Part shown: in pieces, positions 24,342 to 33,315 of the stretch | How positions within the stretch are numbered: position 1 is the first letter of the stretch | Layout: every line of letters begins with the position of its first letter | Source: Lysobacter gummosus | GTDB lineage: Bacteria > Pseudomonadota > Gammaproteobacteria > Xanthomonadales > Xanthomonadaceae | Assembly: GCF_001442805.1 (NCBI RefSeq) | Contig: NZ_CP011131.1 | Coordinates: 5,084,001-5,148,000, forward strand | DNA: 64,000 nt | Reading direction: 5' to 3' | Notes under the pieces: model-generated | Seen by the model: only the letters and a program-made list of their open reading frames with translations | Databases searched by the model: none | Told to the model about the DNA's origin: nothing | Position numbers and translations under genes: made by a program

Positions 24342-27300
24342 TCATGGCGCGAGGATGCTGGCGGTATCGCCCTCCTGGCCGATCAGTACGGCGTTGGCCC
24401 AGTTCGCGCAGACCTGGGCGGGTTGACTGCCCTGCGCGCCCAGCGTGCGCAGGCTCAGGGACGACAGACCGCGGATGTCCAGCTCCGGCTTGACCACGCC
24501 GGGCGCCTTCACCAGACCGCTGTCGTAAAGCAGGCGGCTTGCGCTCCAGACCTGGAACTGCAGACCGCCGGCGGCGCGGCAGGCGTCGTCGATGCCGAGG
24601 TCGGCGCGCAGCAATCGCCACTGGCCTTGCAGGCGCAGATCGATGCGGCTGCTCGCGCCGACACCCAGGCCGCGGCGGAACACCAGGCCGTTCATGCGCA
24701 GCGCTTGTTCGCCGCGGAAGGCATGATCGGCGCGCACTTGAGCGGCCAGCGCGGCCGGCAACGGCAGCTCGGAGAGATAGCGTTGCTGTGCCGGCCGCTC
24801 CGGTTCTTGATGTTCGAGGATGTGGAAACTCGACAGCGCGATCGGGCCGACGTCGCGCGGTTGCAGCGCATCGACCGCGCGCGCCGCGCCGGCTTGCACG
24901 GCGGTGACCATCGGATCGGTGGCGGACGCGCCATCGCTTTCGGGGTTCTGCACGCTGAGCACGCGGAAACGCAGCAAACGGCCGGCGCGGGCGGGGAAGT
25001 CGATGCGCTGCATCTCCTGCTTGAGCTGCAACTGGCCGCGCGCGATCGGCTCGCCCCATTCGCCGTTGCTGTCGCCCAGGTAGACCTCGTAGTCGCGGAC
25101 CTGGCCGTGCTTCCAGTTCTTGTCGTTGCGCGGCGCCAGCTCGATGCCGTCGATCAACTTGCGCTCGCCGAAGCCGACCGTCCATTCGTGCGCACCGGTG
25201 CGCACGGCTTGATTGCGCACGCTGCGGAACCATGTGTTCGCGTCGTCGTCGAACGCTTTTTCCAAGGCATGGCCGGGCTCTTCGGCCGGACGGTTGACCA
25301 CCAGCAGACTGTCGGCCGGCAGCGCGCGGCCCAGCGCCGGCGCGGCCGGATAGGCGTCGTCGGCGTCGGCCTTGGCGACCGCGATGTCGAGCGTCAACTG
25401 CAGCGGCTTGCGGATGTCGATGGCGGCGGTGCGCACGTGCACGCTGCCCTTGCGATCGGCCGGATCGAAATACCAGCCTTCGCTCGCCGCCTGCAGCGCG
25501 GCGGCATCGGCCCGCTTCGGCAGCGCGCGGCCGTCGAGCGAAACCGCGCGCGGCGCCTGCCGGCTGAGCACGCGCAAGGCGTAGCGGCGCTGCGGCAACT
25601 GGTCCTGGTATTGGCCCTTCACCGCATCGATCTGCACCGACATCGGGCCGCTGCCCTGCCCCGGCGCGCTCATCCGCACCTGCTGCGTGCTCGACTCGCC
25701 CTGCTCGTAACGGCGCGTGTTGCCGTCGTCTTCGTACAGCGTGTACTGCGAATCGCCCTGCGGATAGAGATCGAAGGTGATTTCGTCGAGCGGCTTTTCG
25801 CCGTCGAACAGCATCGACGGATGCATCGGCACGATCGCGCCGGCGCGCACGAACAGCGGCAGCGAGGCCAGATCGACCTGGCGGTCGAGTTCGCGGCCGG
25901 CGGCGCCGGCCTGCACGCTGCGGCCGTCCCAGTAATCGATCCAGCGCCCGGCCGGCAGATGGATGCCGCGCCGCCAGCCGCGGCTCGCGGCCTGGCTGCG
26001 GTACACCGGCGCCACCAGCAGGTCGCGGCCGAGCAGGAACTGGTACTTGTAGGCCTCGTCCCGCGCGTGCGGGTCTTGCGGGTAATCCCACATCAGCCCG
26101 CGCACCGGCGGCGCGCCGGTCTGCGCGGCATCGAACGCCAGGCCGTACATGTACGGCGTCAGCCGCATCTTCAATTTCAGATAGTCGCGATTGATGCTGC
26201 GGTAGGGCTCGTCGAACCACCATGGATGCTTGCGCGCATTCGACGACCAGCCCGACATGCCCATCAGCACCGGGGTGAAGGCTTTCCACTGCAGATCGCG
26301 GGTGTAGGTTTCGGCGCTGCCGCCAAAGATCGCATCGACATCGCCGGTGGCATAGGCCATGCCCGACAGGCCCGAGCCGATCAACGTCGGCACGTGCCAG
26401 CGGATGTAATCCCAACTCGCGCTCTGGTCGCCGGTCCAGGCCACCGCATAGCGCTGGATGCCGGCCCAGCCCATCACCGTCCACAGGAACGGGCGCGAAT
26501 CGGAGTTGTGCAGGATGCCGTTGAACGCGGATTGATTCGCGTCCATCGCGAACTGATAGCCCTTGCCGGTCCAGGCCACGTCGAGCTTCTGCACCCGGCT
26601 GCCGGCGGTGCCGACTTCCCATGCGATCTTGTCGACGCCGTTCTCGGTCCACAGACCGGTGCGGAAGCCGTATTTCGCCAGGCCCTTCACCGTCTCGGGC
26701 AATTGCTTGTAACCGCAGCCGTAGCCGTCGTTGGGCAGGATCCAGCCGCCGGGCATGTCGTGTTCGCGATACTGCCGCGCCACGCTGTCGACCACGTCCG
26801 GCGTGGTGCCGGTGGGGCCGTCGTGCCAGCCTTCGGGCACGGTGCCGGGCTTCTTGCCGTTGTCGCCGTCGTTGTAGCAATCCGCGTCGCCGTAGGACAG
26901 CGCCCAGCGCGGCAACAGGCCGGGGCGGCCGGTCAGTTGCGTGTAGCGCTCGAGCAGGCGCGGCAGTTCGCCGACGAAGTAATACGCGTCGAAGCGGTCT
27001 TCGCGATGCAGCAATGTGGATTGATCGGGCTGGCGCAAATCATAATTGCCGTCGCTCCAGGTGTTGCGCAACATGCCCCAGCCGCGCGAGCTCAGCAGCA
27101 TCGGCGCCGGGCTGGGACGGTCGCCCTCTTCCCAGCCGCCGGAGTAGGACACCTCCAGCTCGCGACCCTTGAACTGATAGCGGCCGTTCTGCTGGCCGCC
27201 GCCGTAGAACGCCTCATCCGCCTGCGAGGACAGCACCTGCACGCTTTGCGCGGCGTCCAGGTCCAGCGGTTGCAGTTCCTGCCACAAAGGCGTGCGGCGC

Positions 27301-27683
27301 TCGCCGTCGATCCGCTCCAAGCGCAGTTTCAGCGGTTGCCGTTGCACATGCAGTACGAGCGCGGCGGTGCGCACGCGCACTTCGGCGTCGTCTTCTTCCA
27401 GGGTGGCGGCGACCTTGCTCGCCGGCTGCGGCAGCACGATCGGCGCGGCCTTGTCGCCGGCGGGCGCGAGCTTGCCGCGGCGTCCGGCCTGCACGCGCAC
27501 GATGTCGTCGGCGAGCACATCGATACGCAGCACGCTGCCGGTGTCGGTGCTCAGCTCCCAGCTGGAAGTCGCGCCGGCATCGGCGCGGACCGCGCGCAGG
27601 TTGCCGACCGGCTCGGCCGACGCCGGCAACGCCGACGCCAACAGGGCAGCCAGGATCGCGATCGACAGTCGCGGACGATGCAT
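24342..27683 (-). CDS. GH31 family glycosidase with C-terminal carbohydrate-binding domains
   Basis: 1113 residues with signal peptide (cleavage after ALPASA). Residues about 30-240 form the N-terminal galactose-mutarotase-like sandwich. The GH31 barrel (about 250-600) has the likely nucleophile Asp368 in KLDVAWTG and likely acid/base Asp419 in WTGDQSASW. The C-terminal part has an F5/8-type-C-like beta-sandwich (about 720-890) and a terminal NPCBM-like domain (GVGASSRIDLRL, LRADLGIDDAC, QFQVWSAS). GH31 enzymes with this tail include alpha-galactosidase- and alpha-N-acetylgalactosaminidase-type members, so alpha-GalNAc or alpha-Gal linkages are plausible; exact specificity is not proven by sequence. 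Start 27683 has AAGGTGG 8 nt upstream. Neighbours: GH109 upstream, TonB receptor downstream. Confidence 0.82.
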   Translation of the reverse strand: MHRPRLSIAILAALLASALPASAEPVGNLRAVRADAGATSSWELSTDTGSVLRIDVLADDIVRVQAGRRGKLAPAGDKAAPIVLPQPASKVAATLEEDDAEVRVRTAALVLHVQRQPLKLRLERIDGERRTPLWQELQPLDLDAAQSVQVLSSQADEAFYGGGQQNGRYQFKGRELEVSYSGGWEEGDRPSPAPMLLSSRGWGMLRNTWSDGNYDLRQPDQSTLLHREDRFDAYYFVGELPRLLERYTQLTGRPGLLPRWALSYGDADCYNDGDNGKKPGTVPEGWHDGPTGTTPDVVDSVARQYREHDMPGGWILPNDGYGCGYKQLPETVKGLAKYGFRTGLWTENGVDKIAWEVGTAGSRVQKLDVAWTGKGYQFAMDANQSAFNGILHNSDSRPFLWTVMGWAGIQRYAVAWTGDQSASWDYIRWHVPTLIGSGLSGMAYATGDVDAIFGGSAETYTRDLQWKAFTPVLMGMSGWSSNARKHPWWFDEPYRSINRDYLKLKMRLTPYMYGLAFDAAQTGAPPVRGLMWDYPQDPHARDEAYKYQFLLGRDLLVAPVYRSQAASRGWRRGIHLPAGRWIDYWDGRSVQAGAAGRELDRQVDLASLPLFVRAGAIVPMHPSMLFDGEKPLDEITFDLYPQGDSQYTLYEDDGNTRRYEQGESSTQQVRMSAPGQGSGPMSVQIDAVKGQYQDQLPQRRYALRVLSRQAPRAVSLDGRALPKRADAAALQAASEGWYFDPADRKGSVHVRTAAIDIRKPLQLTLDIAVAKADADDAYPAAPALGRALPADSLLVVNRPAEEPGHALEKAFDDDANTWFRSVRNQAVRTGAHEWTVGFGERKLIDGIELAPRNDKNWKHGQVRDYEVYLGDSNGEWGEPIARGQLQLKQEMQRIDFPARAGRLLRFRVLSVQNPESDGASATDPMVTAVQAGAARAVDALQPRDVGPIALSSFHILEHQEPERPAQQRYLSELPLPAALAAQVRADHAFRGEQALRMNGLVFRRGLGVGASSRIDLRLQGQWRLLRADLGIDDACRAAGGLQFQVWSASRLLYDSGLVKAPGVVKPELDIRGLSSLSLRTLGAQGSQPAQVCANWANAVLIGQEGDTASILAP

Positions 27684-27750
27684 GCTCAATTCCACCTTAC
27701 CCCCGGGCCCGCTGGGCGGGCATTTCGAAACAAACTGCGGCTTGCTTGAG

Positions 27751-27860
27751 TTGTGGGAGGGCTTTCAGGCCCGGCGCTCTTTGGTCGGTTCGCGGCGGCG
27801 GAGCGGAAAGCGTCGGGGCTGAAGCCCCTCCCACAAAAGCCGCCCCCTCCCACAAAAAAA
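27751..27860. repeat. Intergenic hairpin repeat, family A copy 4 (paired, plus partial copy)
   Basis: TTGTGGGAGGGCTTTCAGGC at the left is mirrored by GTCGGGGCTGAAGCCCCTCC plus CACAAAAGC at 27812-27840. A partial extra CCCCTCCCACAAAAAAA follows at 27844-27860. It lies between the GH109 and GH31 genes and might separate their expression levels. Confidence 0.75.
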
Positions 27861-27922
27861 CGCTGCTCCCATAGAAACCGCGCCTTCCACAACCGCCGCC
27901 CTCCCCCAAAGGCGGCGCTGGG

Positions 27923-29281
27923 TCAGTAGCGGTCGTTCAAGGCGAAGATCGGCTTGCGGTCCTTCCACTTGCCGCCGGTGAAATCCGGGAACTCCAGGGT
28001 CTTGTGCTCGGCGATGGACTGCTCCGACAGCGGCGTGATCGCGCTCCAGGCGATCGCGTCGAAGATGTCGATCGGCATCGGCGCGTCGGCCTTGAGCGCT
28101 TCGACGAAAGCATTGATGACGAAGAAATCCATGCCGCCGTGACCGGCATCGGCGGCGGCGGCGGCGAAGCGCTGCCACAGCGGATGGTCGTACTTGGAAA
28201 ACCAGTCGTCGGCCTTGTCCCACTTGTGCGGCTGGCTCTTGCCTTCGATGTGGATCGAGTCGTTGAGGTCCATCCACAACCCGTCGGTGCCCTGCACGCG
28301 GAAGCCCAGCGAGTACGGGCGCGGCAGCGAGGTGTCGTGCTGCAGGACGATGGTTTCGCCGTTCTCGCACAGGATCTGGGTGGTGACCAGATCGCCGAGC
28401 TTGAACTTCACCTTCGCGTTGGGATGATCCGGCCCGGCCTTCTTGACGATGTAGTCGTGCAGGCCGCGCGGCTTGCTGGCGAACGCGCTCAGGTGAGTGA
28501 AGCGGTTGCCGCGGTGGATGTCGATCGCCATCGCGCACGGGCCGACGCCGTGGCTGGGATACAGGTCGGCGTCGCGCTTGATCGAATGCTCGGTGCGCCA
28601 GCGCGCTTCCGACCACGCCTTCGGGCCGAATTCCACGCCGCCGCCGTAGGGCTGGTCGGGATTGCCGCTGTTGAACTTCACTGCGCGCAGATCGTGCTGA
28701 TAGCCGCCTTGCAGGTGCACGATCTCGCCGAACAGGCCCTGGCGCACCATGTTGAGCGCGGCCAGCACGTCGCGGCGATAGCACACGTTCTCCAGCAGCA
28801 TGTACGGCGTGCCGGTGCTTTGCTGGACGCGCAGCACCTGCCAATGATCCTCCAGGCTCAGGCCGGCGACCACTTCGCAGCCGACCGCGATGCGCGCCTG
28901 CATCGCCGCGATCGCCTGTTCGGCGTGGAATTCCCACGGAGTGGCGATGATCACCGCGTCCAGGCCGCCCTTGGCCAGCATCTTGCGATAGGCCTCGTTG
29001 TCGCGGTCGGCGCCGTAGACCGCGGGCTTGGATTTTCCGGCCTTGGCGATCAGCGCCAGCGAGCGCTCGAGCATGATCGGCTCGACATCGCACAGCGCGG
29101 TCACTTCCACATCGTCGCGGCGCAGCAGTTCGGTCAGGTGCACCTGCCCGCGCATGCCCACGCCGATCAGGCCCAGGCGCAGCTTGGAACCGCGTTTGCG
29201 CGCGAACGCCGGAGTGAACGCGCTGCTGGCCAGCAGCGTGCTCGCGGTGGCGGAGGTGGCGAGAAAATCGCGTCGGTTCAT
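27923..29281 (-). CDS. GH109-type glycosidase (NAD-dependent alpha-N-acetylgalactosaminidase)
   Basis: 452 residues. MNRRDFLATSATASTLL is a Tat signal, as usual for GH109 enzymes, which fold with NAD before export. The Rossmann motif LIGVGMRGQVHL marks the Gfo/Idh/MocA fold. Residues matching the characterised family are visible: Glu in LLENVCYRRD, a Tyr-x-His in GGYQHDLR and Tyr241...His244 in DLYPSHGVGP. GH109 uses an oxidation-elimination mechanism to cleave terminal alpha-GalNAc. GAGG 7 nt upstream supports the start. RidA is encoded 77 bp upstream and GH31 downstream. If not GH109, it would be another Tat-exported Gfo/Idh oxidoreductase. Confidence 0.85.
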   Translation of the reverse strand: MNRRDFLATSATASTLLASSAFTPAFARKRGSKLRLGLIGVGMRGQVHLTELLRRDDVEVTALCDVEPIMLERSLALIAKAGKSKPAVYGADRDNEAYRKMLAKGGLDAVIIATPWEFHAEQAIAAMQARIAVGCEVVAGLSLEDHWQVLRVQQSTGTPYMLLENVCYRRDVLAALNMVRQGLFGEIVHLQGGYQHDLRAVKFNSGNPDQPYGGGVEFGPKAWSEARWRTEHSIKRDADLYPSHGVGPCAMAIDIHRGNRFTHLSAFASKPRGLHDYIVKKAGPDHPNAKVKFKLGDLVTTQILCENGETIVLQHDTSLPRPYSLGFRVQGTDGLWMDLNDSIHIEGKSQPHKWDKADDWFSKYDHPLWQRFAAAAADAGHGGMDFFVINAFVEALKADAPMPIDIFDAIAWSAITPLSEQSIAEHKTLEFPDFTGGKWKDRKPIFALNDRY

Positions 29282-29358
29282 GCAGGTGCCTCGATCGGAT
29301 GCGTGAATTGGGGGCGAGCCCGCGCGCGGCGCGGCGGGCGCGGCGGGCGCGGCGGCGC

Positions 29359-29763
29359 TCAGCGCGGCAAGGGTTTGTATGCGATGGCTTCGATCTCGAT
29401 CTTGCAATCGACCATCATCTGCGAGCGCACGCACGAGCGCGCCGGCGGCTGTTCGCCGAAGTACTCGCGGTAGACGCGGTTGAAGGTCCAGAAGTCGCGC
29501 GTGTCGTCGAGCCAGACGGTGATCTTGACCACGTCGCTCAGGCCGCAGCCGGCCAGGCCCAGCACTTTCTTGACGTTCTCCATCGTGCGCCGGGTCTGCG
29601 CTTCGATGCCGCCTTGTTCGATCTCGCCGCGCTCGTTCATCGCCACCTGGCCGGAGATGTACACGAAGTCGCCGGCGCGCACCGCCGGCGAGAACGGCAG
29701 TTGCTGCCCGCCGGCGCCGCTGGGTTCCAGGCCGTATCGAATGATGGTGTCGTGATCGCTCAT
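29359..29763 (-). CDS. RidA family enamine/imine deaminase
   Basis: 134 residues, cytoplasmic. Core motifs VYISGQVAMN, a VKITVWLDDTRDF strand and ARSCVRSQMMVDCKIEIEAIAY, with the conserved Arg that binds the imino acid carboxylate. It hydrolyses reactive 2-aminoacrylate-like intermediates made by PLP dehydratases. Across the divergent promoter lies a PLP enzyme proposed to dehydrate galactosaminate, so detoxifying its enamine product is a natural role. Start taken at MSDHDT; upstream open frame has no support. Confidence 0.85.
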   Translation of the reverse strand: MSDHDTIIRYGLEPSGAGGQQLPFSPAVRAGDFVYISGQVAMNERGEIEQGGIEAQTRRTMENVKKVLGLAGCGLSDVVKITVWLDDTRDFWTFNRVYREYFGEQPPARSCVRSQMMVDCKIEIEAIAYKPLPR

Positions 29764-29910
29764 TGAGGTTCTCGTAAGTGAAGGGCCGGTCGCCATTACG
29801 CCCGATCCCGGCGGCGCTTGCCGCCGGGCCGGATCGGCCGGGTCGCGGGCGGGCCCGAATCGGCCCGACTCCGCCCCCGGAGCGCCGGAGGTGACAGGCC
29901 GCCAGCGCCG

Positions 29911-29925
29911 TGAAATTATCTTACA
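29911..29925. promoter_or_regulatory. Candidate RpiR operator in the divergent amino-sugar promoter
   Basis: TGAAATTATCTTACA is a pseudo-palindrome (TGnAA-n5-TTnCA) resembling operators of RpiR-family proteins such as HexR. It lies in the 269-bp gap between RidA (minus) and the TIM-barrel-like gene (plus), the only shared control region of the locus. The rest of the gap holds an AT-rich segment near 29940-30020 that probably contains promoters. Confidence 0.4.
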
Positions 29926-30032
29926 TGGCTGGCCGATGCATTTTGCAGTGCACAATGGCGGTCTATAAGGCCGTTTGTTAGCTTTACCGCCGAGCCCCGC
30001 CTCGACGTGTTTGAAAATTACAAGGATTTCGG

Positions 30033-31226
30033 ATGACCGCAGGCCGTTCCGCCCCCGTGCGCTCGATCTACGCCTACCCCTGGGACGTGGCCTCGCGCAG
30101 CGCGCGCGAGTTCGCCGCCCAGGCGGTCGAGCTGGGCCTGAACTCGGTGACCCTGGCCCTGGCCTACCACGCGGGCAAATTCATCAGCCCGCACCATCGC
30201 GGCCAACGCGTGGTGTTTCCGGAAGACGGCGTGGTCTATTTCGAACCCGACCTGCGCGGCTATGGCGAGATCGCGCCGAGCGCGCATTCCGATCCGGCCC
30301 TGCGCCACGTCGCCGCCGACCTGGCCGAAGACGGCCGCCTGCAGGTACGCGCCTGGACCGTGCTGCTGCACAACAGCCGCCTGGGCGAGCGCCATCCGCT
30401 GCACGTCGCGCGCAACGCCTGGGGCGATGCCTATCTCTACAGCCTGTGCCCGTCGTCGCCGGCGGTGTTCGCCTATGCGCAGGCGCTGTGCGCCGATGTC
30501 GCCCGCCAACCGGTGCGCGGGCTGGTGCTGGAAACGCCGAACTGGCTGCCGTACGCGCACGGCTATCACCACGAGTTCGCCCAGGTGCGCGGCAATCTGT
30601 GGCTGGAAACCCTGCTGGGCCTGTGCTTCTGCTCGCATTGCCGGCATCTGGCCGCGCAGGCCGATCTCGACGCCGATGCGCTGGCGGCGCAAGTGCGCGC
30701 GCGCGTCGATGCCTATCTGGCCGCGCCGGTCGATGCGGCGCCGGATCAGGCCGCGGCGTGGTTGCTGGCCGATCTGCTGGAAATGGCGCAATTGGCCGCG
30801 TACCTGAAGCTGCGGCAGAAACGCGTCGCCGAGCTGGTCGCGGCGATCCGCGACACCGTGCCGCGCGATCGCGAGGTCTGGGTGATCCCGACCGTGCAGC
30901 GACCGACCGCCAACACCTGGCTCGAAGGCAGCCATCTGGCCGCGCTGGCGCGCGCCTGCGACGGCATCGAAGTGCCGTTCTACGAGCCCAGCGCCGCGCG
31001 CGTGGCGGCGGATGTGTTCGATACCGCGCAACGCGTCGGCGATGCGACACGGCTGCGTGCGATCCTGCGTCCGGGCCCGCCCGATCTGGGCGACGGCGCC
31101 GAACTCGGCGCCGCGCTGGCCGCTGTCAAAGCCGCCGGCATCGGCGATATTTCGTTCTACAACTACGGACTGCTGCGTAACGACCGCCTGCAAGCGCTCG
31201 CACGCATCCTGCAGCCGAACCGATGA
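30033..31226 (+). CDS. Uncharacterised TIM-barrel/glycosidase-like protein
   Basis: 397 residues, no signal peptide, AAGGA shortly upstream of the ATG. Alternating hydrophobic strands and helices suggest a beta/alpha barrel (SIYAYPWDVASRSAREFA at the N-terminus, VRGLVLETPNW near residue 165, IEVPFYEP near 310, GIGDISFYNYGLL at the C-terminus). A CFCSHC cluster near residue 195-200 could bind metal and resembles cysteine clusters in some GH-like barrels. The function is unknown. As first gene of the plus arm it could hydrolyse an imported oligosaccharide or a lactone formed by the next enzyme, but this is only inference. Confidence 0.7.
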   Translation: MTAGRSAPVRSIYAYPWDVASRSAREFAAQAVELGLNSVTLALAYHAGKFISPHHRGQRVVFPEDGVVYFEPDLRGYGEIAPSAHSDPALRHVAADLAEDGRLQVRAWTVLLHNSRLGERHPLHVARNAWGDAYLYSLCPSSPAVFAYAQALCADVARQPVRGLVLETPNWLPYAHGYHHEFAQVRGNLWLETLLGLCFCSHCRHLAAQADLDADALAAQVRARVDAYLAAPVDAAPDQAAAWLLADLLEMAQLAAYLKLRQKRVAELVAAIRDTVPRDREVWVIPTVQRPTANTWLEGSHLAALARACDGIEVPFYEPSAARVAADVFDTAQRVGDATRLRAILRPGPPDLGDGAELGAALAAVKAAGIGDISFYNYGLLRNDRLQALARILQPNR

Positions 31227-31241
31227 AGGAATGACCTGATC

Positions 31242-32018
31242 ATGAGCCAAAGCCGATTGACCCTGATTACCGGCGCCGCGGGCGGAATCGGCCGCGGGCT
31301 GCTGGCGCGCTTCATCGCCGGCGGCGATCGCGTGCTCGCCCACGATCGCGACGCGCAGGCGCTGCAGGCGCTGGCCGCGCAGTTCGAACCCGGGCAAGTG
31401 CTGACCGCGGCCAGCGAGCTGTCGGACCTGGAGGCCTTGCGCGCGGCGCTGGCGCCGGCCATCGCCGCGCACGGGCCGATCGGCGCGGTCGTCGCCAACG
31501 CCGGCAGCGCCGAGAGCCTGAGCCTGGCCGGCACCGCGCCGGGCGCGTGGCAACGCGACATCGACGTCAACCTGCACGCCGGCTACTGCACGGTCGAGGC
31601 CGCGCTCGACGGCCTCAAGGCCACTCGCGGCAACGTCGTCTTCATCGGTTCGGTCAACGGCCTGGCCGCGCTTGGCCATCCGGCTTACAGCGCGGCCAAG
31701 GCGGCGTTGATCAGCTACGCCAAGGCCATCGCGATCGAATACGGCCGGCTGGGCCTGCGCGCCAACGTGATCTGCCCGGGCACGGTGAAGACCCAGGCCT
31801 GGCAGGCGCGCGCGGACAAGAACCCGCAAGTGTTCGAAGACTTGAAGAAGTGGTATCCGCTCGGCGATTTCGCCACCCCGCAGGACATCGCCGACGCGGC
31901 GTGGTTCCTCGCATCGGATCAGGCGCGCATGATCAGCGGCGCGGTGCTGCCGGTGGACGGCGGCCTGATGGCCGGCAACCGGGTGATGGCGGCGGAATTG
32001 ACCTTGGAGCAGTTTTGA
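31242..32018 (+). CDS. Short-chain dehydrogenase/reductase (putative amino-sugar dehydrogenase)
   Basis: 258 residues, classical SDR. Cofactor motif LITGAAGGIGRGL, NAG motif in VVANAGSAES, and catalytic Ser137, Tyr149 and Lys153 (IGSVNG, YSAAK). C-terminal GAVLPVDGGL completes the fold. In this locus it is the best candidate to oxidise N-acetylgalactosamine (C1) to the lactone or acid that the later enzymes need. It could also be a generic polyol or 3-ketosugar dehydrogenase. Its TGA overlaps the next ATG by one base (TGATG). Confidence 0.85.
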   Translation: MSQSRLTLITGAAGGIGRGLLARFIAGGDRVLAHDRDAQALQALAAQFEPGQVLTAASELSDLEALRAALAPAIAAHGPIGAVVANAGSAESLSLAGTAPGAWQRDIDVNLHAGYCTVEAALDGLKATRGNVVFIGSVNGLAALGHPAYSAAKAALISYAKAIAIEYGRLGLRANVICPGTVKTQAWQARADKNPQVFEDLKKWYPLGDFATPQDIADAAWFLASDQARMISGAVLPVDGGLMAGNRVMAAELTLEQF

Positions 32019-33307
32019 TGAACGACGCGCTGCGCGGCCTCGAGCGACAGCTGATTCACCCCGGCACCAAGGGCCTGGCGCTGCAGCAGCCGCTGCGCCA
32101 GAACGAAATCGCCGCGCTCGGCCTCAACGTGCTCGACGGACGCTTGTCGTATCCGGTCGCGGTGCTGCGCCAATCCACCCTGGATCACAACATCGCCTGG
32201 ATGCGCGAGTTCGTCGAACGCGCCGATGCGCTGCTGGCGCCGCACGGCAAGACCACGATGAGCCCGCAACTGTTCCAGGCTCAGCTCGATGCCGGCGCCT
32301 GGGCGATCACCCTGGCGACGGTCCCGCAATTGCGCGTCGCGCACCGCTTCGGCGTGAAGCGGGTGCTACTGGCCAATCAGCCGGTGGCGATGGCCGATAT
32401 CGAAAGCCTGGCCGCGCTGTTGCGCGAGGAAGCGGATTTCCACGCCTGGGTGCTGGTCGATTCCAGCGCCGGCGCGGCGCGATTGAATCAGGTCATGCAG
32501 CAGATGGCGCCGCAACGGCGCCTGCCGGTGTTGGTCGAACTGGGCGCGCAAGGCGGCCGCAGCGGCGTGCGCGGCGCCGATGCCGCGCTGGAACTGGCGC
32601 GCGAGATCCATGCCGCCTCGCATCTGTCGCTGGCCGGCATCGAAGGCTACGAAGGCCTGTGGGTCGGCGCCGATCGCGCCGACGATCTGCGCCGCGTGGA
32701 GGACTTGCTGGCCCAGATGGTCGAACTGACCCGGCGCTGCGACGCGCAAGGCCTGTTCGACGGCGAGGAAATCCTGCTCAGCGCCGGCGGCTCGGCCTAT
32801 TTCGACTTCGTCGCCCGCGCCTTCGCCGGCCTGGGCGACACCTCGCGGCCGCTGCGCCGGGTGCTGCGCTCGGGCTGCTATCTGACCTCCGACCACGGCT
32901 TCTATCACGGCCTGCAACAGGAGATGCGCACGCGCCACGACGCCTCGTTCCGCCACGGCCTGCAGCCGGCGCTGGAAGTGTGGGCGATGGTGCAGTCGCG
33001 CCCGGAACCGGGGCTGGCGCTGCTGACCCTGGGCAAGCGCGATGCCTCCTACGACATCGACCTGCCGCGGCCGCTGAGCTGGCACCGTCCGGGCGAAACC
33101 GCGCCGCGGCCGATGCGCGACACCCGCATCGTCAAGATGAACGATCAACACGCCTACCTGGAACTGCCGCCCGAGCATCCGCTGCGGGTCGGCGATCTGG
33201 TCGCCACCGGCATCTCGCATCCGTGCACCACCTTCGACAAGTGGCCACTGATGCTGTTGACCGACGACCACTACCGCGTCACCGGCGCGATCAACACTTT
33301 CTTCTGA
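32018..33307 (+). CDS. D-threonine aldolase/D-serine dehydratase-fold PLP enzyme (putative amino-sugar-acid dehydratase)
   Basis: 429 residues. Alanine-racemase-type N-terminal barrel with PLP Lys78 in APHGKTTMSP and a C-terminal domain with the metal-binding His401 and Cys403 in SHPCTTFDKW, the hallmark of the DSD1/D-threonine aldolase group. These enzymes act on D-configured beta-hydroxy-alpha-amino acids. D-galactosaminate and D-glucosaminate are exactly such compounds, and bacterial glucosaminate dehydratase is PLP- and metal-dependent. With a ketodeoxygalactonate kinase downstream, dehydration-deamination of galactosaminate to 2-keto-3-deoxygalactonate is the best fit. Substrate is inferred, not shown. 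Confidence 0.82.
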   Translation: MNDALRGLERQLIHPGTKGLALQQPLRQNEIAALGLNVLDGRLSYPVAVLRQSTLDHNIAWMREFVERADALLAPHGKTTMSPQLFQAQLDAGAWAITLATVPQLRVAHRFGVKRVLLANQPVAMADIESLAALLREEADFHAWVLVDSSAGAARLNQVMQQMAPQRRLPVLVELGAQGGRSGVRGADAALELAREIHAASHLSLAGIEGYEGLWVGADRADDLRRVEDLLAQMVELTRRCDAQGLFDGEEILLSAGGSAYFDFVARAFAGLGDTSRPLRRVLRSGCYLTSDHGFYHGLQQEMRTRHDASFRHGLQPALEVWAMVQSRPEPGLALLTLGKRDASYDIDLPRPLSWHRPGETAPRPMRDTRIVKMNDQHAYLELPPEHPLRVGDLVATGISHPCTTFDKWPLMLLTDDHYRVTGAINTFF

Positions 33308-33315
33308 GGTACGAC

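Noticed and set aside
21016..24426. A plus-strand open frame of more than 1100 codons opposite the TonB receptor gene
   Set aside because: Same reasoning: the receptor plug and barrel motifs are on the minus strand, and the antisense product has no recognisable domain.
24336..27749. A plus-strand open frame of more than 1100 codons opposite the GH31 gene
   Set aside because: The minus-strand product has full GH31 motifs; the antisense product is low-complexity His/Arg/Ala-rich.
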